A DNA stretch of 64,000 nucleotides from Euzebyella marina (GCF_014855515.1 NZ_JACYFK010000001.1:2046001-2110000); one strand, 5' to 3'; shown: positions 20,846-31,005, counted from the first letter of the stretch. The notes: generated from the letters alone by a model not told the origin. Made by a program: numbers and translations.

Positions 20846-21772
20846 ATGAAAGTTACCGTAGTAGGGGCTGGGGCAGTTGGTGCAAGCTGTGCCGAATATA
20901 TTGCCATTAAAAATTTCGCTTCAGAAGTTGTATTGCTGGATATTAAAGAAGGATATGCCGAAGGTAAGGCGATGGATTTGATGCAGACCGCGTCATTGAA
21001 CGGATTTGATACCAAGATAACCGGTGTTACCAACGACTATTCTCAAACCGCCAATAGTGACATAGCGGTTATTACTTCAGGAATACCAAGAAAACCAGGT
21101 ATGACCCGCGAAGAATTAATCGGCATCAACGCTGGTATCGTTAAATCGGTAGCTTCTAGTTTGATTGAACACTCACCCAACGTTACCATGATTGTGGTTA
21201 GTAACCCAATGGATACGATGACTTATCTCGTTCATAAAACTACCAATCTGCCCAAAAACAAGATTATAGGTATGGGTGGTGCTCTAGATAGCGCAAGGTT
21301 CAAATACCGTTTGGCCGAGGCTTTAGAAGCGCCAATTTCTGATGTTGATGGTATGGTAATCGGTGGTCATAGCGATGTGGGTATGGTGCCTTTAACGTCG
21401 CATGCTACAAGAAACAGTATTAAGGTATCTGAATTTCTTTCAGAAGATAGGCTTCAACAGGTTGCTGAAGATACCAAAGTAGGCGGGGCCACTTTGACCA
21501 AGCTTTTAGGAACCAGTGCTTGGTATGCCCCTGGAGCGGCAGTATCAGGTTTGGTACAAGCCATTGCCTGTGACCAGAAAAAAATCTTTCCTTGTTCTAC
21601 CTTCTTGGAGGGTGAATACGGTTTAGATGATATCTGTATCGGGGTACCGGTTATATTAGGTAAAGACGGTATCGAGAAAATAGTAGATGTACCTTTAAGT
21701 GATGCCGAGAAAGCTAAGATGAAAGAAAGTGCAGAAGGTGTTAGAAAAACAAACGGTCTTCTAGAAGTATAA
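20846..21772 (+). CDS. mdh: Malate dehydrogenase
   Basis: A 308-residue NAD-dependent dehydrogenase of the LDH-like MDH type found across Bacteroidota. The Rossmann motif VGAGAVGASCA is at about residues 5-15, followed by the acidic LDIKEG that selects NAD. SGIPRKPGMTREEL is the mobile substrate loop with the specificity arginines, VSNPMDTMTYLV binds cofactor, and GGHSDVGMVPL carries the catalytic histidine. Interconverts malate and oxaloacetate in the TCA cycle. Single-gene unit closed by a strong terminator. Confidence 0.95.
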   Translation: MKVTVVGAGAVGASCAEYIAIKNFASEVVLLDIKEGYAEGKAMDLMQTASLNGFDTKITGVTNDYSQTANSDIAVITSGIPRKPGMTREELIGINAGIVKSVASSLIEHSPNVTMIVVSNPMDTMTYLVHKTTNLPKNKIIGMGGALDSARFKYRLAEALEAPISDVDGMVIGGHSDVGMVPLTSHATRNSIKVSEFLSEDRLQQVAEDTKVGGATLTKLLGTSAWYAPGAAVSGLVQAIACDQKKIFPCSTFLEGEYGLDDICIGVPVILGKDGIEKIVDVPLSDAEKAKMKESAEGVRKTNGLLEV

Positions 21773-21791
21773 GTCTTCCAGACTATTAAAT

Positions 21792-21825
21792 AAAAATCCG
21801 TCCAGAACACTGGACGGATTTTTTT
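21792..21825 (+). terminator. Intrinsic terminator of mdh
   Basis: A 13-bp stem beginning AAAAATCCGTCCA with a 6-base loop, followed by a run of T. Confidence 0.9.
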
Positions 21826-21987
21826 GTTTTGTATCAATTGAATTTGATCAATTTAGTGGCTTAAAAACTTCCATATAAACAGGTTGTAAATTATTGATTT
21901 GGTAATAAAACGAGTTTATAATCGTTGTTTTCTGCTTTAAAGCCTAACTTTGACGAGTTTTATCTCATAGAATAACTATCAAATATA

Positions 21988-22019
21988 TTGCCAATTCCTA
22001 ATGGAAAATCATATATTTG
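21988..22019 (+). promoter_or_regulatory. secDF promoter (TTG-N21-TATATTTG)
   Basis: TTG at 21988-21990 and TATATTTG at 22012-22019 match the flavobacterial -33/-7 consensus with 21-base spacing. The secDF ATG is 40 bases further on. Confidence 0.7.
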
Positions 22020-22059
22020 CACGCTATTAGAAAAAGCACCCATTAAATTCTTGTAATCG

Positions 22060-25041
22060 ATGCAAAATAAAGGACTTATAAAGCTTTTCGCCCTATTGTT
22101 TGGGCTGGTGAGTATCTATCAATTATCCTACACATTTATCACCAATAAGGCCGAAGATGATGCTGAAGCCTTTGCTGTAAGCCGTATTTCGGAGTCTGAA
22201 GAAGGTTATATTGCCAAAAGAGAGGCTTTAGAAGCTCAGTACCTAGATTCTATTGGAGACAATACAATTTTAGGCTATACTAATTATAATGAGGCCAAGA
22301 AAAAAGAATTGAACAAGGGTCTTGACCTTAAAGGAGGTATTAACGTAACCCTTCAAATTTCGGTTAAAGACATTCTTAAAGGTCTCGCCAATGACAGTAA
22401 AAATCCTATTTTCAATAAAGCGTTGGCCGATGCAGATGCGGCATCAAAAAATAGCGATAATACCTATGTAGAATTATTTTTCGAAGCATGGGACGATATA
22501 AGTGGTGAAACCAAATTGGCCTCACCTGATATATTCGCTAATAAAGGTTTGAGCGATGAGATCAATTTTCAAATGGGTGATGAAGAGGTAAAACCTATCA
22601 TCAGAAGAAAGATTGATGAGTCGATTGTATCAGCCTTTGAGGTGCTTCGTGAGCGTATCGATGGTTTTGGGGTTACCCAGCCAAACATTCAGAGAGAAGG
22701 TAATTCTGGTCGTATTTTGGTCGAATTGCCAGGTGCGCGTGATATTGCTAGGGCACAAGACTTATTGTCCAGTACCGCTCAACTCGAATTTTGGGAAACT
22801 TATCAACCTAATAATTCAGAACTTCAAGGTTTCTTTTTTCAGGCCAATGAGCAATTAAAGTCATTGATTGATACCGATGAGGTAGAACAACCTGTTAAGG
22901 AGGAGTCGGAGTTAGATTCCCTTTTATCGGATGTGTCGCAAGATTCGTTGGATCTTGCCAATCAAAGAAACCCTCTTTTTGAAAAGTTTCAGTTGGGTGC
23001 TCCTAGTTATGCAGTAGGTGTTGCGGCGGTTAAAGATACGGCTGAGATAGGCTCTTACTTACGCATGAAGGAAATTAGAAGGTTGTTGCCTGCTAACATG
23101 CAATTTGTAAAGTTCTTGTGGGAAAGACCGTCTGAGGATGCTGAGGTAGTTCAACTTTTTGCCTTAAAATCGAACCGTGACGGTGTGCCAAGAATTAGTG
23201 GCGATGTTGTGAGCGATGCAAGGGACGATTTTGACCTTGGTGGAAAGCCTGCCGTTTCAATGACCATGAATACAAAGGGAGCCAAAGAGTGGGAAACCCT
23301 GACCGGTGATGCTTATAATAACAGAACAGGTATAGCTATTGTTCTTGATAACAAAGTGTACACCGCCCCAGGTGTTTCTAGCGGACCTATTTCAGGTGGG
23401 CGCTCTGAAATTACCGGTGATTTCACGGTAAACGAAACTAAGGATATTGCGAACGTTTTGAGGGCTGGTAAGCTTCCTGCTTCCGCTGAAATTATTCAAG
23501 CTACCATCGTTGGTCCTTCATTAGGTCAAGAAGCTATCGATAGCGGTTTTATGTCGTTTCTCATTGCCATGGTGTTCGTTTTAGTTTGGATGATCATCTA
23601 TTACGGTCGTGCCGGTGTATTTGCTGATATTGCTTTATTGTTGAACATTCTTTTGATTTTTGGTGTTCTTACAAGTTTGGGCGCGGTTCTTACCTTGCCT
23701 GGTATCGCGGGTATCGTTCTTACCATTGGTATGTCGGTAGATGCGAACGTACTTATCTTTGAACGTATCAAAGAAGAGATAGCAAAGGGCAAAGGAAAGG
23801 CGCAAGCGGTCTCAGATGGTTTCAGTAATGCACTTTCATCTATTTTAGATGCGAACATAACCACGGGTCTAACGGCTATAATCCTTTTCATATTTGGATC
23901 AGGCCCAATTAAAGGTTTTGCAACCACCTTACTTATAGGTATTGTGACATCTTTATTTACGGCCATATTCATTACCCGTTTGTTGGTTGATTGGTATTTA
24001 CAAGGTAAAACCAGAAGATTGGATTTTGCCACGGGTGCTACCAAGAACCTATTTAAGAATATCAATATTGATTTCTTATCAAAACGTAAAATTGCCTATA
24101 TACTTTCGGCAGTTTTGGTAGGTGTTGGCGTATTTAGCTTATTGACTAACGGGCTTCAGGAAGGGGTCGATTTTGTTGGAGGTCGATCTTACCAGGTTCG
24201 TTTTGAAGAGCCTGTTAACTCATCTGAAATCGCATCTGAACTTAATGGCGTTTTTGGTAGCGGAACCAATGTAAAGACCTTTGGTGAAGAAAATCAGATT
24301 AAGATTACTACGCCTTATAAAGTAGATGTTGAAGGCTTGGAAGTGGATAATGAAATACAGGATAAGCTGTATACTGCGCTTCAAAAGTACCTTCCATCGG
24401 AGACTAGTAAAGAAGATTTTATTGCAGGTAGTGGTGATGACTCTATAGGAATATTACAATCTGTTAAAGTAGGTCCGACGATTGCTGATGATATCAAGAA
24501 GAACGCCTTCTTGGCTATATTAGGTTCATTGGCAGTAGTGTTCTTATACATACTTTTACGTTTCCGTAAATGGCAATTCTCCTTGGGGGCGGTTGTTGCT
24601 GTATTCCATGATGTGATGATAGTTTTAGGTATCTTCTCTTTGTTCGGTACTGTTATGCCTTTCAATATGGAAATTGATCAAGCTTTTATAGCGGCTATTC
24701 TAACGGTGATTGGTTATTCTTTGAACGATACTGTGGTCGTGTTCGACCGTATTAGGGAGATTATCGGCGAGAAAGGATGGCGCGGTGGTGACAATATCAA
24801 TCTAGCTCTTAATAGTACTTTGAGCCGTACGTTGAACACCTCTATGACCACTTTGGTAGTATTGTTGGCAATTTTCATATTCGGCGGTGAGTCGTTAAGA
24901 GGTTTCATGTTTGCTATGATTGTTGGTATTATTGTAGGTACCTACTCTTCGTTGTTTATTGCTACACCTGTGATGTACGATACGTTAAGTAAGACTTTGC
25001 GTTCTGGAAACAAGAAAGCAGAAAGCACTGAGAAAGAATAA
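22060..25041 (+). CDS. secDF: Protein translocase SecDF fusion
   Basis: A 993-residue fusion of SecD and SecF, the usual state in Bacteroidota. One N-terminal helix precedes the SecD P1 region, which includes GLDLKGGINVTLQI and ERIDGFGVTQPNIQ. An acidic linker of about 30 residues near 285-310 is extra. The SecD membrane core has VLTIGMSVDANVLIFERI and the SecF core VIGYSLNDTVVVFDRIRE, both carrying the membrane-buried aspartates that use the proton gradient. It pulls preproteins through SecYEG after SecA has acted. The long Sec-dependent secretome in this window, including T9SS cargo, depends on it. Own promoter and terminator. Confidence 0.96.
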   Translation: MQNKGLIKLFALLFGLVSIYQLSYTFITNKAEDDAEAFAVSRISESEEGYIAKREALEAQYLDSIGDNTILGYTNYNEAKKKELNKGLDLKGGINVTLQISVKDILKGLANDSKNPIFNKALADADAASKNSDNTYVELFFEAWDDISGETKLASPDIFANKGLSDEINFQMGDEEVKPIIRRKIDESIVSAFEVLRERIDGFGVTQPNIQREGNSGRILVELPGARDIARAQDLLSSTAQLEFWETYQPNNSELQGFFFQANEQLKSLIDTDEVEQPVKEESELDSLLSDVSQDSLDLANQRNPLFEKFQLGAPSYAVGVAAVKDTAEIGSYLRMKEIRRLLPANMQFVKFLWERPSEDAEVVQLFALKSNRDGVPRISGDVVSDARDDFDLGGKPAVSMTMNTKGAKEWETLTGDAYNNRTGIAIVLDNKVYTAPGVSSGPISGGRSEITGDFTVNETKDIANVLRAGKLPASAEIIQATIVGPSLGQEAIDSGFMSFLIAMVFVLVWMIIYYGRAGVFADIALLLNILLIFGVLTSLGAVLTLPGIAGIVLTIGMSVDANVLIFERIKEEIAKGKGKAQAVSDGFSNALSSILDANITTGLTAIILFIFGSGPIKGFATTLLIGIVTSLFTAIFITRLLVDWYLQGKTRRLDFATGATKNLFKNINIDFLSKRKIAYILSAVLVGVGVFSLLTNGLQEGVDFVGGRSYQVRFEEPVNSSEIASELNGVFGSGTNVKTFGEENQIKITTPYKVDVEGLEVDNEIQDKLYTALQKYLPSETSKEDFIAGSGDDSIGILQSVKVGPTIADDIKKNAFLAILGSLAVVFLYILLRFRKWQFSLGAVVAVFHDVMIVLGIFSLFGTVMPFNMEIDQAFIAAILTVIGYSLNDTVVVFDRIREIIGEKGWRGGDNINLALNSTLSRTLNTSMTTLVVLLAIFIFGGESLRGFMFAMIVGIIVGTYSSLFIATPVMYDTLSKTLRSGNKKAESTEKE

Positions 25042-25060
25042 GAATCAAATCGATATAATT

Positions 25061-25089
25061 AAAAAAGGGCGCCTTTAGCGCCCTTTTTT
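25061..25089. terminator. Bidirectional terminator between secDF and the ModF-like gene
   Basis: AAAAAAGGGCGC pairs with GCGCCCTTTTTT around a 5-base loop; A and T tracts on both sides suit the convergent genes. Confidence 0.9.
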
Positions 25090-25107
25090 AGTTTCCAATT
25101 TTAATAA

Positions 25108-26346
25108 TCAGTTTTTGATAACATAACCTTTTGATCCCTGGTCATCAACTTCTAGTTGATAAATCAAATCAGGGTTAAGGCCAGGTTCTTTTCTATGCGA
25201 AACGAAAATAGTGGTGGTGTTGCTTGCTTTTGCAAATTTGTTCACTAAAGCAGCAAAGAGGGCGGCGCTTTGGTCATCTAAGCCGGCAGTTGGTTCATCG
25301 AGTATTAGTAGGGGGGGGTGTTTTACCATTGCTCTGGCGCACATAATGAGCCTTCTTTGTCCCATGGTCAAATCATGAAATAGATGGTCTTTTATACTCC
25401 ACATATCAATTAACTGCAACCATTGTTTCGCAAGTCTTTTTTGAATTTCGGAAGGTTTTGTATAGAGCCCGATGGAATCTGTCAGGCCAGAAATTATCAT
25501 ATGTTCTACGGAGTGATAACCTGTAAATTTATCGGTAATGGATGGTGTGAAATAGCCTATGCGCTTCTTTATTTCCCAAACACTTTCACCACTTCCTTTT
25601 TTATTATCGAAAATATAAAGCTCTTGACCATAACCTTTAGGGTTTTCACCTGTAATCATCGATAAAATTGTGGTCTTTCCGCTACCGTTTCGTCCTCTTA
25701 GTTCCCAAAACTCTCCTTTTTTTATGCTCCAGTGAATGTTTTGAAGAATTGCTTTGTCCAAATACTTCACTGACACCCCTTTAAGTTCTATGAGTATGTC
25801 TTTGTCATAGTCATAGTGAAAAGGTGGTTCAGGTATGCTTTTATCAAATGATTTAGGTAGCTCAATAGGGGTCAGTTGTTCCGAGTTATCATAAAAATAT
25901 AGTTCTTTTCCGGTTAGTTTGGCAAAACGGTCAGTAAATGGCAGCACATCTTCTTTTCTGCTGATGAGTTGAACAATAATTACATCCATTCTGACTTGGT
26001 TGAGTCGCACTTTAAGATCGGCTTGACTTTCTACATCAAGATTATCGAAGGGATTGTCGAGAATCAAAAAGTCTGGATTGAGCGATAATAAGTAATTGAG
26101 CAAAGCCTTTTTTTGTTCGCCACTTGACATCGATTTTACCGACTGATTTTTCCCGACATTAATGACTTTTGTATCGTGCCGATCTTCCTCATCTATGAAC
26201 CGCTCCAATACCTTTTTAGAAAATAGTGCGCCGTTCAAGTCTTTAAGTTCTTTTAAGTCATTATTAGCGCCTTTTTGTAGGGAGTGAATAAAGTCGCCCT
26301 TCAATGAATTATTGTCAGTAAATATGGCCCAATGTGATTTTGTCAT
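25108..26346 (-). CDS. ModF-like cytosolic ABC protein with a degenerate first ATPase domain
   Basis: A 412-residue protein without membrane segments, holding two ABC ATPase domains. The first (residues 1 to about 170) has no Walker A, but keeps a signature SSGEQKKALLNYLL and FLILDNPFDNLD, where the catalytic glutamate is asparagine. The second has GRNGSGKTT, signature LTMGQRRLIMCARA and LLILDEPTAGLDDQ, then VSHRKE. The arrangement matches the ModF/PhrA-like group of soluble paired ATPases, whose role is poorly known and has been linked to molybdate or photorepair in name only. Its start overlaps the GNAT stop by 4 bases, so translation is coupled. Confidence 0.83.
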   Translation of the reverse strand: MTKSHWAIFTDNNSLKGDFIHSLQKGANNDLKELKDLNGALFSKKVLERFIDEEDRHDTKVINVGKNQSVKSMSSGEQKKALLNYLLSLNPDFLILDNPFDNLDVESQADLKVRLNQVRMDVIIVQLISRKEDVLPFTDRFAKLTGKELYFYDNSEQLTPIELPKSFDKSIPEPPFHYDYDKDILIELKGVSVKYLDKAILQNIHWSIKKGEFWELRGRNGSGKTTILSMITGENPKGYGQELYIFDNKKGSGESVWEIKKRIGYFTPSITDKFTGYHSVEHMIISGLTDSIGLYTKPSEIQKRLAKQWLQLIDMWSIKDHLFHDLTMGQRRLIMCARAMVKHPPLLILDEPTAGLDDQSAALFAALVNKFAKASNTTTIFVSHRKEPGLNPDLIYQLEVDDQGSKGYVIKN

Positions 26347-26864
26347 AAATTGATTCGATATATGTGAACCGGATTGTTTTTGTATACGGTCGTTTTAGAG
26401 ATGGTCATTTGCATATTATATGCCACTTTTTGAGAGGGTAGGTTGTTCACTTGAATTATTGAAATCAAAGATGGAGCGAGTTGTTGTTGCCCAGCGTAGG
26501 CTTTGCATTTTAATGCGGCCTCTGTAGCAAAGCCTTGACGCCAAAACCGGGGTAGTATAGAATAAGCTACTTCAAGTTCACGTTCGCCGTCAACCTCTTG
26601 GATCAACAAGCCGCTCAAACCGATCAGGAGATTGTTTTCTTTTAGAATCAAGGCATTCATACCTCCTAATTCCTTTTCATACCTTTCAAAGATTCGGTCA
26701 AATTGCTGTTTGCAGGCCTCAAGTGGGTCGGAAGGAATTCCGTTCCAGAATTCAGAGCTTCTTTCGTCTTGGTGAAAAGGAAGCCATTCATCAAAATCGC
26801 TCTCTTTTACTTTTCTAAATAAAAGCCTTGATGTTTCTTGCCCTTCGAGAAGTAAGTTGTTCAA
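26343..26864 (-). CDS. GNAT-family N-acetyltransferase (RimJ/RimL-like)
   Basis: A 173-residue acetyltransferase. TSRLLFRKVKESDFDEW is the usual RimL-type opening, LEVAYSILPRFWRQGFATEA contains the acetyl-CoA pyrophosphate loop (R-Q-G-F-A), and ISIIQVNNLPSQKVAYNM is the third motif. These enzymes acetylate N-termini or small amines; the acceptor is unknown. Its stop overlaps the ModF-like start by 4 bases. It begins directly after the DUF192 gene with no gap, so the genes from folE to here may form one long operon. Confidence 0.87.
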   Translation of the reverse strand: MNNLLLEGQETSRLLFRKVKESDFDEWLPFHQDERSSEFWNGIPSDPLEACKQQFDRIFERYEKELGGMNALILKENNLLIGLSGLLIQEVDGERELEVAYSILPRFWRQGFATEAALKCKAYAGQQQLAPSLISIIQVNNLPSQKVAYNMQMTISKTTVYKNNPVHIYRINL

Positions 26865-27356
26865 CTATGGTGTTTTTGTATACTGAATACGATTGCCGAT
26901 TTCAATTCCGTTTTCGGAAACCAATCCTGCATTCACTTCCAAAACGTATTGTACAGGTAGGCGAGAGGGTATGCTGCTCTGGTCAAAAGGTTTGGCGTTT
27001 TCTGTAATACTGCCAATGGTCATATCTTCTTTTACGAATAACAGGTCAAGGGCAAATTCAGTATTTTTCATATAAAATGAATGCGGTGCGACATTCGGAA
27101 AAACAAATAGCATAGCTTGATTGGCTTCCATACCTGACCGATACATCAAGCCGGTCTGGGTTTCGTATTCGTTGTCTGCAATTTCAATGTTCAGTTCCAA
27201 TAAAACGGAATCTGATTCTGACTTGATTATTTGAAGTTCACCTTCTTTTTTAAAAGATACTTCTTCTATTTTTACCTCTCTATTCGCCTTATCCTTACAA
27301 GAGAAAAAGATGAGGGTTGACAAGAGTAAAATGGTGAAAGCACTTTTAATGTTCAT
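26865..27356 (-). CDS. DUF192-domain lipoprotein
   Basis: A 163-residue lipoprotein with signal MNIKSAFTILLLSTLIFFSC. The DUF192 domain is shown by LNIEIADNEYETQTGLMYRSGM, MLFVFPNVAPHSFYMKNTEFALDLLFV and VLEVNAGLVSENGIEIGNRI. The family is exported or lipid-anchored in many bacteria; no firm activity is known to me. It starts 10 bases after lgt, the gene for the enzyme that would attach its own lipid. Confidence 0.87.
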   Translation of the reverse strand: MNIKSAFTILLLSTLIFFSCKDKANREVKIEEVSFKKEGELQIIKSESDSVLLELNIEIADNEYETQTGLMYRSGMEANQAMLFVFPNVAPHSFYMKNTEFALDLLFVKEDMTIGSITENAKPFDQSSIPSRLPVQYVLEVNAGLVSENGIEIGNRIQYTKTP

Positions 27357-27366
27357 GGCGCTTGGT

Positions 27367-28329
27367 TTAAGCTTTTGAAATATTCGGTTTGAACATGAAA
27401 TAAAGACCGATTAATATAAAAGGTATGCTGAGCCATTGACCTGTAGAAAGCAAGCCCAGAGATTCTTCAAAACCACCTTGACTCTTCTTGACAAATTCAA
27501 CAAAGAATCTGATGGTCCATAACAACACTAAGAACACGCCAAAGAGATAGCCCGTGCTATTTCTTTTGTCTGTTTTCCAGTATAAAAAGTACAGCAAGGC
27601 GAATACGAAAATATAGGCGATTCCCTCATATAATTGAGCAGGATGTCTGTAAGGTATTTGAGCCAAATATTCTGAAAACTGAGGGTTGTTTTCAATAGCA
27701 TCGTAAGCAGCACTTACTGTCTTTTCTTTTGTGATGCTCATCGCCTGCGAAGGATGCATGTCATCGGAATCACGAATAAATTTAGTGGCAAAAACAAAAG
27801 ATTCATCTGTGACCTTTCCGTTGATTTCAGAGTTGAAAAAATTTCCTAGACGAACACAGAATGCACCTAGCGCAAACGGCACTACCATTCGGTCTAACAA
27901 CCACAGCGGTTTCATGTCAGGATATTTTCTGGCATAAAGGTACGTGCCAATAAGTACGCCTATAATAGCTCCGTGACTGGCAAGTCCGGTAAAGCCTGTA
28001 AATTCATAACCATTTATAAAACCAAAAAGAGAGCCGTTGGCACTTTCTCTAATGGGAAGCAGAATTTCAAGCAAATGATTTTTGTAGTAAGGCCAATCGT
28101 AAAAAAAGACATGACCAAGTCGAGCACCCAACATGGTGGCCAAAACGGTATGAATGAAAAGGGAGTCTAGTTGCTCTACCGTTTTGTTCTCCCTTAAAAA
28201 AATACGCTTCATAATGAACCAACCAGCTGCAAAAGCAACTATCCAGAGAAGGTTGTAATATTTGATCTGTAAGGGGCCTAGGGTAAAGAGGGTTTCGTTC
28301 GGATTCCAGATAATACCTAAAAAGTGCAT
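27367..28329 (-). CDS. lgt: Prolipoprotein diacylglyceryl transferase
   Basis: A 320-residue membrane enzyme with about seven helices. It has LGARLGHVFFYDW, GLASHGAIIGVLIGTYLYAR (the H-G catalytic region), VPFALGAFCVRLGNFFNSEINGK (the family signature) and RHPAQLYEGIAYIFV. An insertion of about 40 residues between the signature and RHPAQLYE makes it longer than the E. coli enzyme (291), as is common in Bacteroidota. Transfers diacylglycerol from phosphatidylglycerol to the lipobox cysteine, the first step of lipoprotein maturation. Confidence 0.95.
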   Translation of the reverse strand: MHFLGIIWNPNETLFTLGPLQIKYYNLLWIVAFAAGWFIMKRIFLRENKTVEQLDSLFIHTVLATMLGARLGHVFFYDWPYYKNHLLEILLPIRESANGSLFGFINGYEFTGFTGLASHGAIIGVLIGTYLYARKYPDMKPLWLLDRMVVPFALGAFCVRLGNFFNSEINGKVTDESFVFATKFIRDSDDMHPSQAMSITKEKTVSAAYDAIENNPQFSEYLAQIPYRHPAQLYEGIAYIFVFALLYFLYWKTDKRNSTGYLFGVFLVLLWTIRFFVEFVKKSQGGFEESLGLLSTGQWLSIPFILIGLYFMFKPNISKA

Positions 28330-28436
28330 GTATTTGGGTTTAGGATGGCTAAGATAAGCATTTCGGTTTTGGCCTTCGGTAAAGTTTTGTGGTTTCTATT
28401 GATGGAGATTGTTTCGAAAGAAAGCAAGACTTTTGT

Positions 28437-28658
28437 TCAAGGTACGGGGTCGTAGCCTTTGCCTCCCCAAGGGTTGCAACTGGCAATTCTCTTAACGGAG
28501 AGCCATCCGCCTTTAAAAAGCCCATGTTTCTTTAAAGCCTCTAATGTGTATTGCGAGCAAGTGGGGGAGTACCTACAAGTTGCCGGCGTATAAGGAGATA
28601 TTGCCAATTGATAAAAACGGACCAAAAACACAAACGGAGCTATCAATACTTTCTTCAT
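28437..28658 (-). CDS. yidD: Membrane protein insertion efficiency factor YidD
   Basis: A 73-residue protein with the complete family pattern: an amphipathic N-terminus, [24 protein letters not shown], and a C-terminal [14 protein letters not shown]. The three conserved cysteines are present. YidD is a small membrane-associated protein that helps YidC-dependent insertion. It sits in the cysS-lgt run, 108 bases from lgt. Confidence 0.94.
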   Translation of the reverse strand: MKKVLIAPFVFLVRFYQLAISPYTPATCRYSPTCSQYTLEALKKHGLFKGGWLSVKRIASCNPWGGKGYDPVP

Positions 28659-28717
28659 TGCGGTTATGCTTTGGTTGAGCAGTGACTAAAATGTCTTCGT
28701 CTTGTCTTTCAGTTTTT

Positions 28718-30202
28718 TTATTGAATGCTAAAAGTCGTTCCTTCTTTACCGTCCTTCAGTTGAATGCCTAATTCGGCAAGCTGGTCACGAATTCTATCTG
28801 AGGTGGCAAAATCTTTATTGACCCTCGCATCTTTTCTTAATTCAATCAAAAGTTCAACAACTCCGGAAAGTTTTTCGGTATCCTTACTGTTACCTGTATT
28901 TTGTTGTAAGCCTAAAATATCAAAGATAAAGGCATGTAAAGTTTCTTCTAATTGGGTTTTGTCAACTTCTGAAATTTGCTCCTTGCCTTCTTTGATAAGG
29001 TTGATGTGCTTGACAGCTTCAAAAATATGGGCTATTAAAATCGGAGTGTTGAAATCGTCGTTCATCGCCTCATAGCAAGAAGCTTTCCAGTTAGTAACAT
29101 CAAAATCGCTATTGCTGCCTGCAGGGGTTAAGCTCTGTAACGTTGCAAAAGCCTCCATGAGCCTGTTGAAACCTTTCTCAGAGGCTAATAAAGCGTCGTC
29201 GCTTAAGTCTAGAATGCTGGTGTAATGCGCTTGCATCATAAAAAAGCGAACGACGGATGGAGCAAATGCCTTGCTTAAAATTTTATTCTCACCCGTAAAT
29301 ATTTCTCCGGGAAGGATGTTGTTTCCAGTAGATTTGGCCATCTTCTTTCCGTTCATCGTCAGCATGTTGGCATGCATCCAGTAATTAACGGGTGATTGTC
29401 CGTAACTGGCTTCGGCCTGCGCAATTTCACATTCGTGATGAGGGAATTTTAGGTCCATTCCACCACCGTGTATATCGAATGTTTCGCCCAAATATTTGGT
29501 GCTCATTGCCGTGCATTCAAGATGCCAGCCTGGGAAACCATCGCCCCAAGGCGATGGCCATCTCATAATGTGCTGGGGTTCCGCTTTTTTCCAAAGAGCA
29601 AAATCTTGAGGATTTTTCTTTTCGTCTTGGGCCGTTAACTCACGGGTATTCGCAATCATATCCTCGAGTTTTCTACCGCTTAATTTACCGTAGTCATTCG
29701 TTTCGTTGAATGCGGCTACATCAAAATAAACAGATCCATTCGCTTCATAGGCATACCCTTTTGACAGAATATCTTTGATGATCTCAATTTGTTCGATAAT
29801 ATGGCCTGTTGCGGTAGGCTCTATACTGGGAGGTAGAAAATTGAATTTTTCTAAAATATTGTGAAAGTCTAATGTGTAACGCTGCACGACTTCCATAGGT
29901 TCCAATTTCTCAAGACGTGCCTTTTTTGCAATCTTATCCTCGCCGTCTTCGGCATCGTCTACCAAGTGTCCGGCATCGGTAATATTTCTGACATACCTGA
30001 CCTTGTAACCTAAGTGCTTTAAGTACCGGAAAATCATATCAAAAGACATGAACGTGCGACAGTTGCCCAAATGAACATTACTGTAAACGGTTGGTCCGCA
30101 AACGTACATTCCGATATGCCCTTCGTTGATAGGCTTGAAAATTTCTTTGGTACCGGTAAGGGAGTTGTATATTTTAAGCTCTTGGTTTTCGTAAAGTGGC
30201 AT
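28718..30202 (-). CDS. cysS: Cysteinyl-tRNA synthetase
   Basis: A 494-residue class-I synthetase. The HIGH-type motif is [13 protein letters not shown] with C-G-P-T before it; the zinc-binding Cys and His residues lie in WHLECTAM and [13 protein letters not shown]. The KMSKS motif is present as KMAKSTGN. The C-terminal domain ends with [25 protein letters not shown]. Charges tRNA-Cys. It begins 16 bases after folE. Confidence 0.96.
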   Translation of the reverse strand: MPLYENQELKIYNSLTGTKEIFKPINEGHIGMYVCGPTVYSNVHLGNCRTFMSFDMIFRYLKHLGYKVRYVRNITDAGHLVDDAEDGEDKIAKKARLEKLEPMEVVQRYTLDFHNILEKFNFLPPSIEPTATGHIIEQIEIIKDILSKGYAYEANGSVYFDVAAFNETNDYGKLSGRKLEDMIANTRELTAQDEKKNPQDFALWKKAEPQHIMRWPSPWGDGFPGWHLECTAMSTKYLGETFDIHGGGMDLKFPHHECEIAQAEASYGQSPVNYWMHANMLTMNGKKMAKSTGNNILPGEIFTGENKILSKAFAPSVVRFFMMQAHYTSILDLSDDALLASEKGFNRLMEAFATLQSLTPAGSNSDFDVTNWKASCYEAMNDDFNTPILIAHIFEAVKHINLIKEGKEQISEVDKTQLEETLHAFIFDILGLQQNTGNSKDTEKLSGVVELLIELRKDARVNKDFATSDRIRDQLAELGIQLKDGKEGTTFSIQ

Positions 30203-30218
30203 GTGCGGCTAGATACTG

Positions 30219-30899
30219 TTAAAAGTTGGTGTCTAGGTTGATGTAGTCTAAAAATTCTCTTCGTACCGACTCGTCTTTAAACTTGCCTCCATACTCCGCG
30301 GTTACGGTACTGCTATCGATGTCTCTAATACCCCTTGAATTAACACAAAGGTGTTTGGCGTCAATAACGCATGCGACATCTTCTGTTTCCAATACCTTCT
30401 GTAATTCCCTAACAATCTGAATGTTCAATCTTTCTTGAACTTGAGGGCGTTTGGCAAAATAATCGACAATACGGTTCATTTTTGAAAGCCCAACCACATT
30501 ACCACTTGAAATATAGGCTATATGGGCCTTGCCCACAATCGGTAGCAAATGGTGCTCGCAAGTAGAGTACAAGGTGATGTTCTTTTCAACAAGCATCTCG
30601 CCATATTTGTACTTATTGCTGAAGGTGGAAGATTTTGGTTTTCTATCGGGATGCAGGCCTCCAAAAATCTCTTTTACATACATTTTTGCCACTCTATTTG
30701 GGGTGCCTTTTAAACTGTCATCATCTAAATCTAGGCCTAGGGTCAACATCACCTCTCTAATATTTGCTTGAATGCGTTCAATTTTCTCTTCATCGCTCAG
30801 AACGAAGGCATCTTTTCGCATAGGGGTGTCCTCGGCGGCAGAAACGTGGTCGTTTCCCATCTCTTCAAATTGCTTTTCCAAAGTACTGTCAATTTTCAT
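30219..30899 (-). CDS. folE: GTP cyclohydrolase I
   Basis: A 226-residue enzyme. VEKNITLYSTCEHHLLPIVGKAHIAYIS contains the catalytic cysteine and histidines that hold zinc, and CVIDAKHLCVNSRGIRD supplies the second zinc cysteine and the GTP site. Opens GTP to dihydroneopterin triphosphate, the first step to folate. It heads the minus-strand run and probably leads its transcript. folP, further along the folate pathway, lies elsewhere at 52.5 kb. Confidence 0.95.
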   Translation of the reverse strand: MKIDSTLEKQFEEMGNDHVSAAEDTPMRKDAFVLSDEEKIERIQANIREVMLTLGLDLDDDSLKGTPNRVAKMYVKEIFGGLHPDRKPKSSTFSNKYKYGEMLVEKNITLYSTCEHHLLPIVGKAHIAYISSGNVVGLSKMNRIVDYFAKRPQVQERLNIQIVRELQKVLETEDVACVIDAKHLCVNSRGIRDIDSSTVTAEYGGKFKDESVRREFLDYINLDTNF

Positions 30900-30997
30900 C
30901 TGCTAATTTGTTTCTGTGTTCAAGCTCGGTAAGCTTCTATTTTTTCCTTTAGTCGCAAATTATAGAAACCCTATCACCACCTGACCAAAACGAACTG

Positions 30998-31005
30998 CAA
31001 AGATA
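30998..31005 (-). promoter_or_regulatory. Candidate -7 box for folE
   Basis: On the minus strand the octamer is TATCTTTG, an exact match to TAnnTTTG, 99 bases before the folE start. No TTG is found at the right distance, so it is only a half promoter. Confidence 0.35.
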
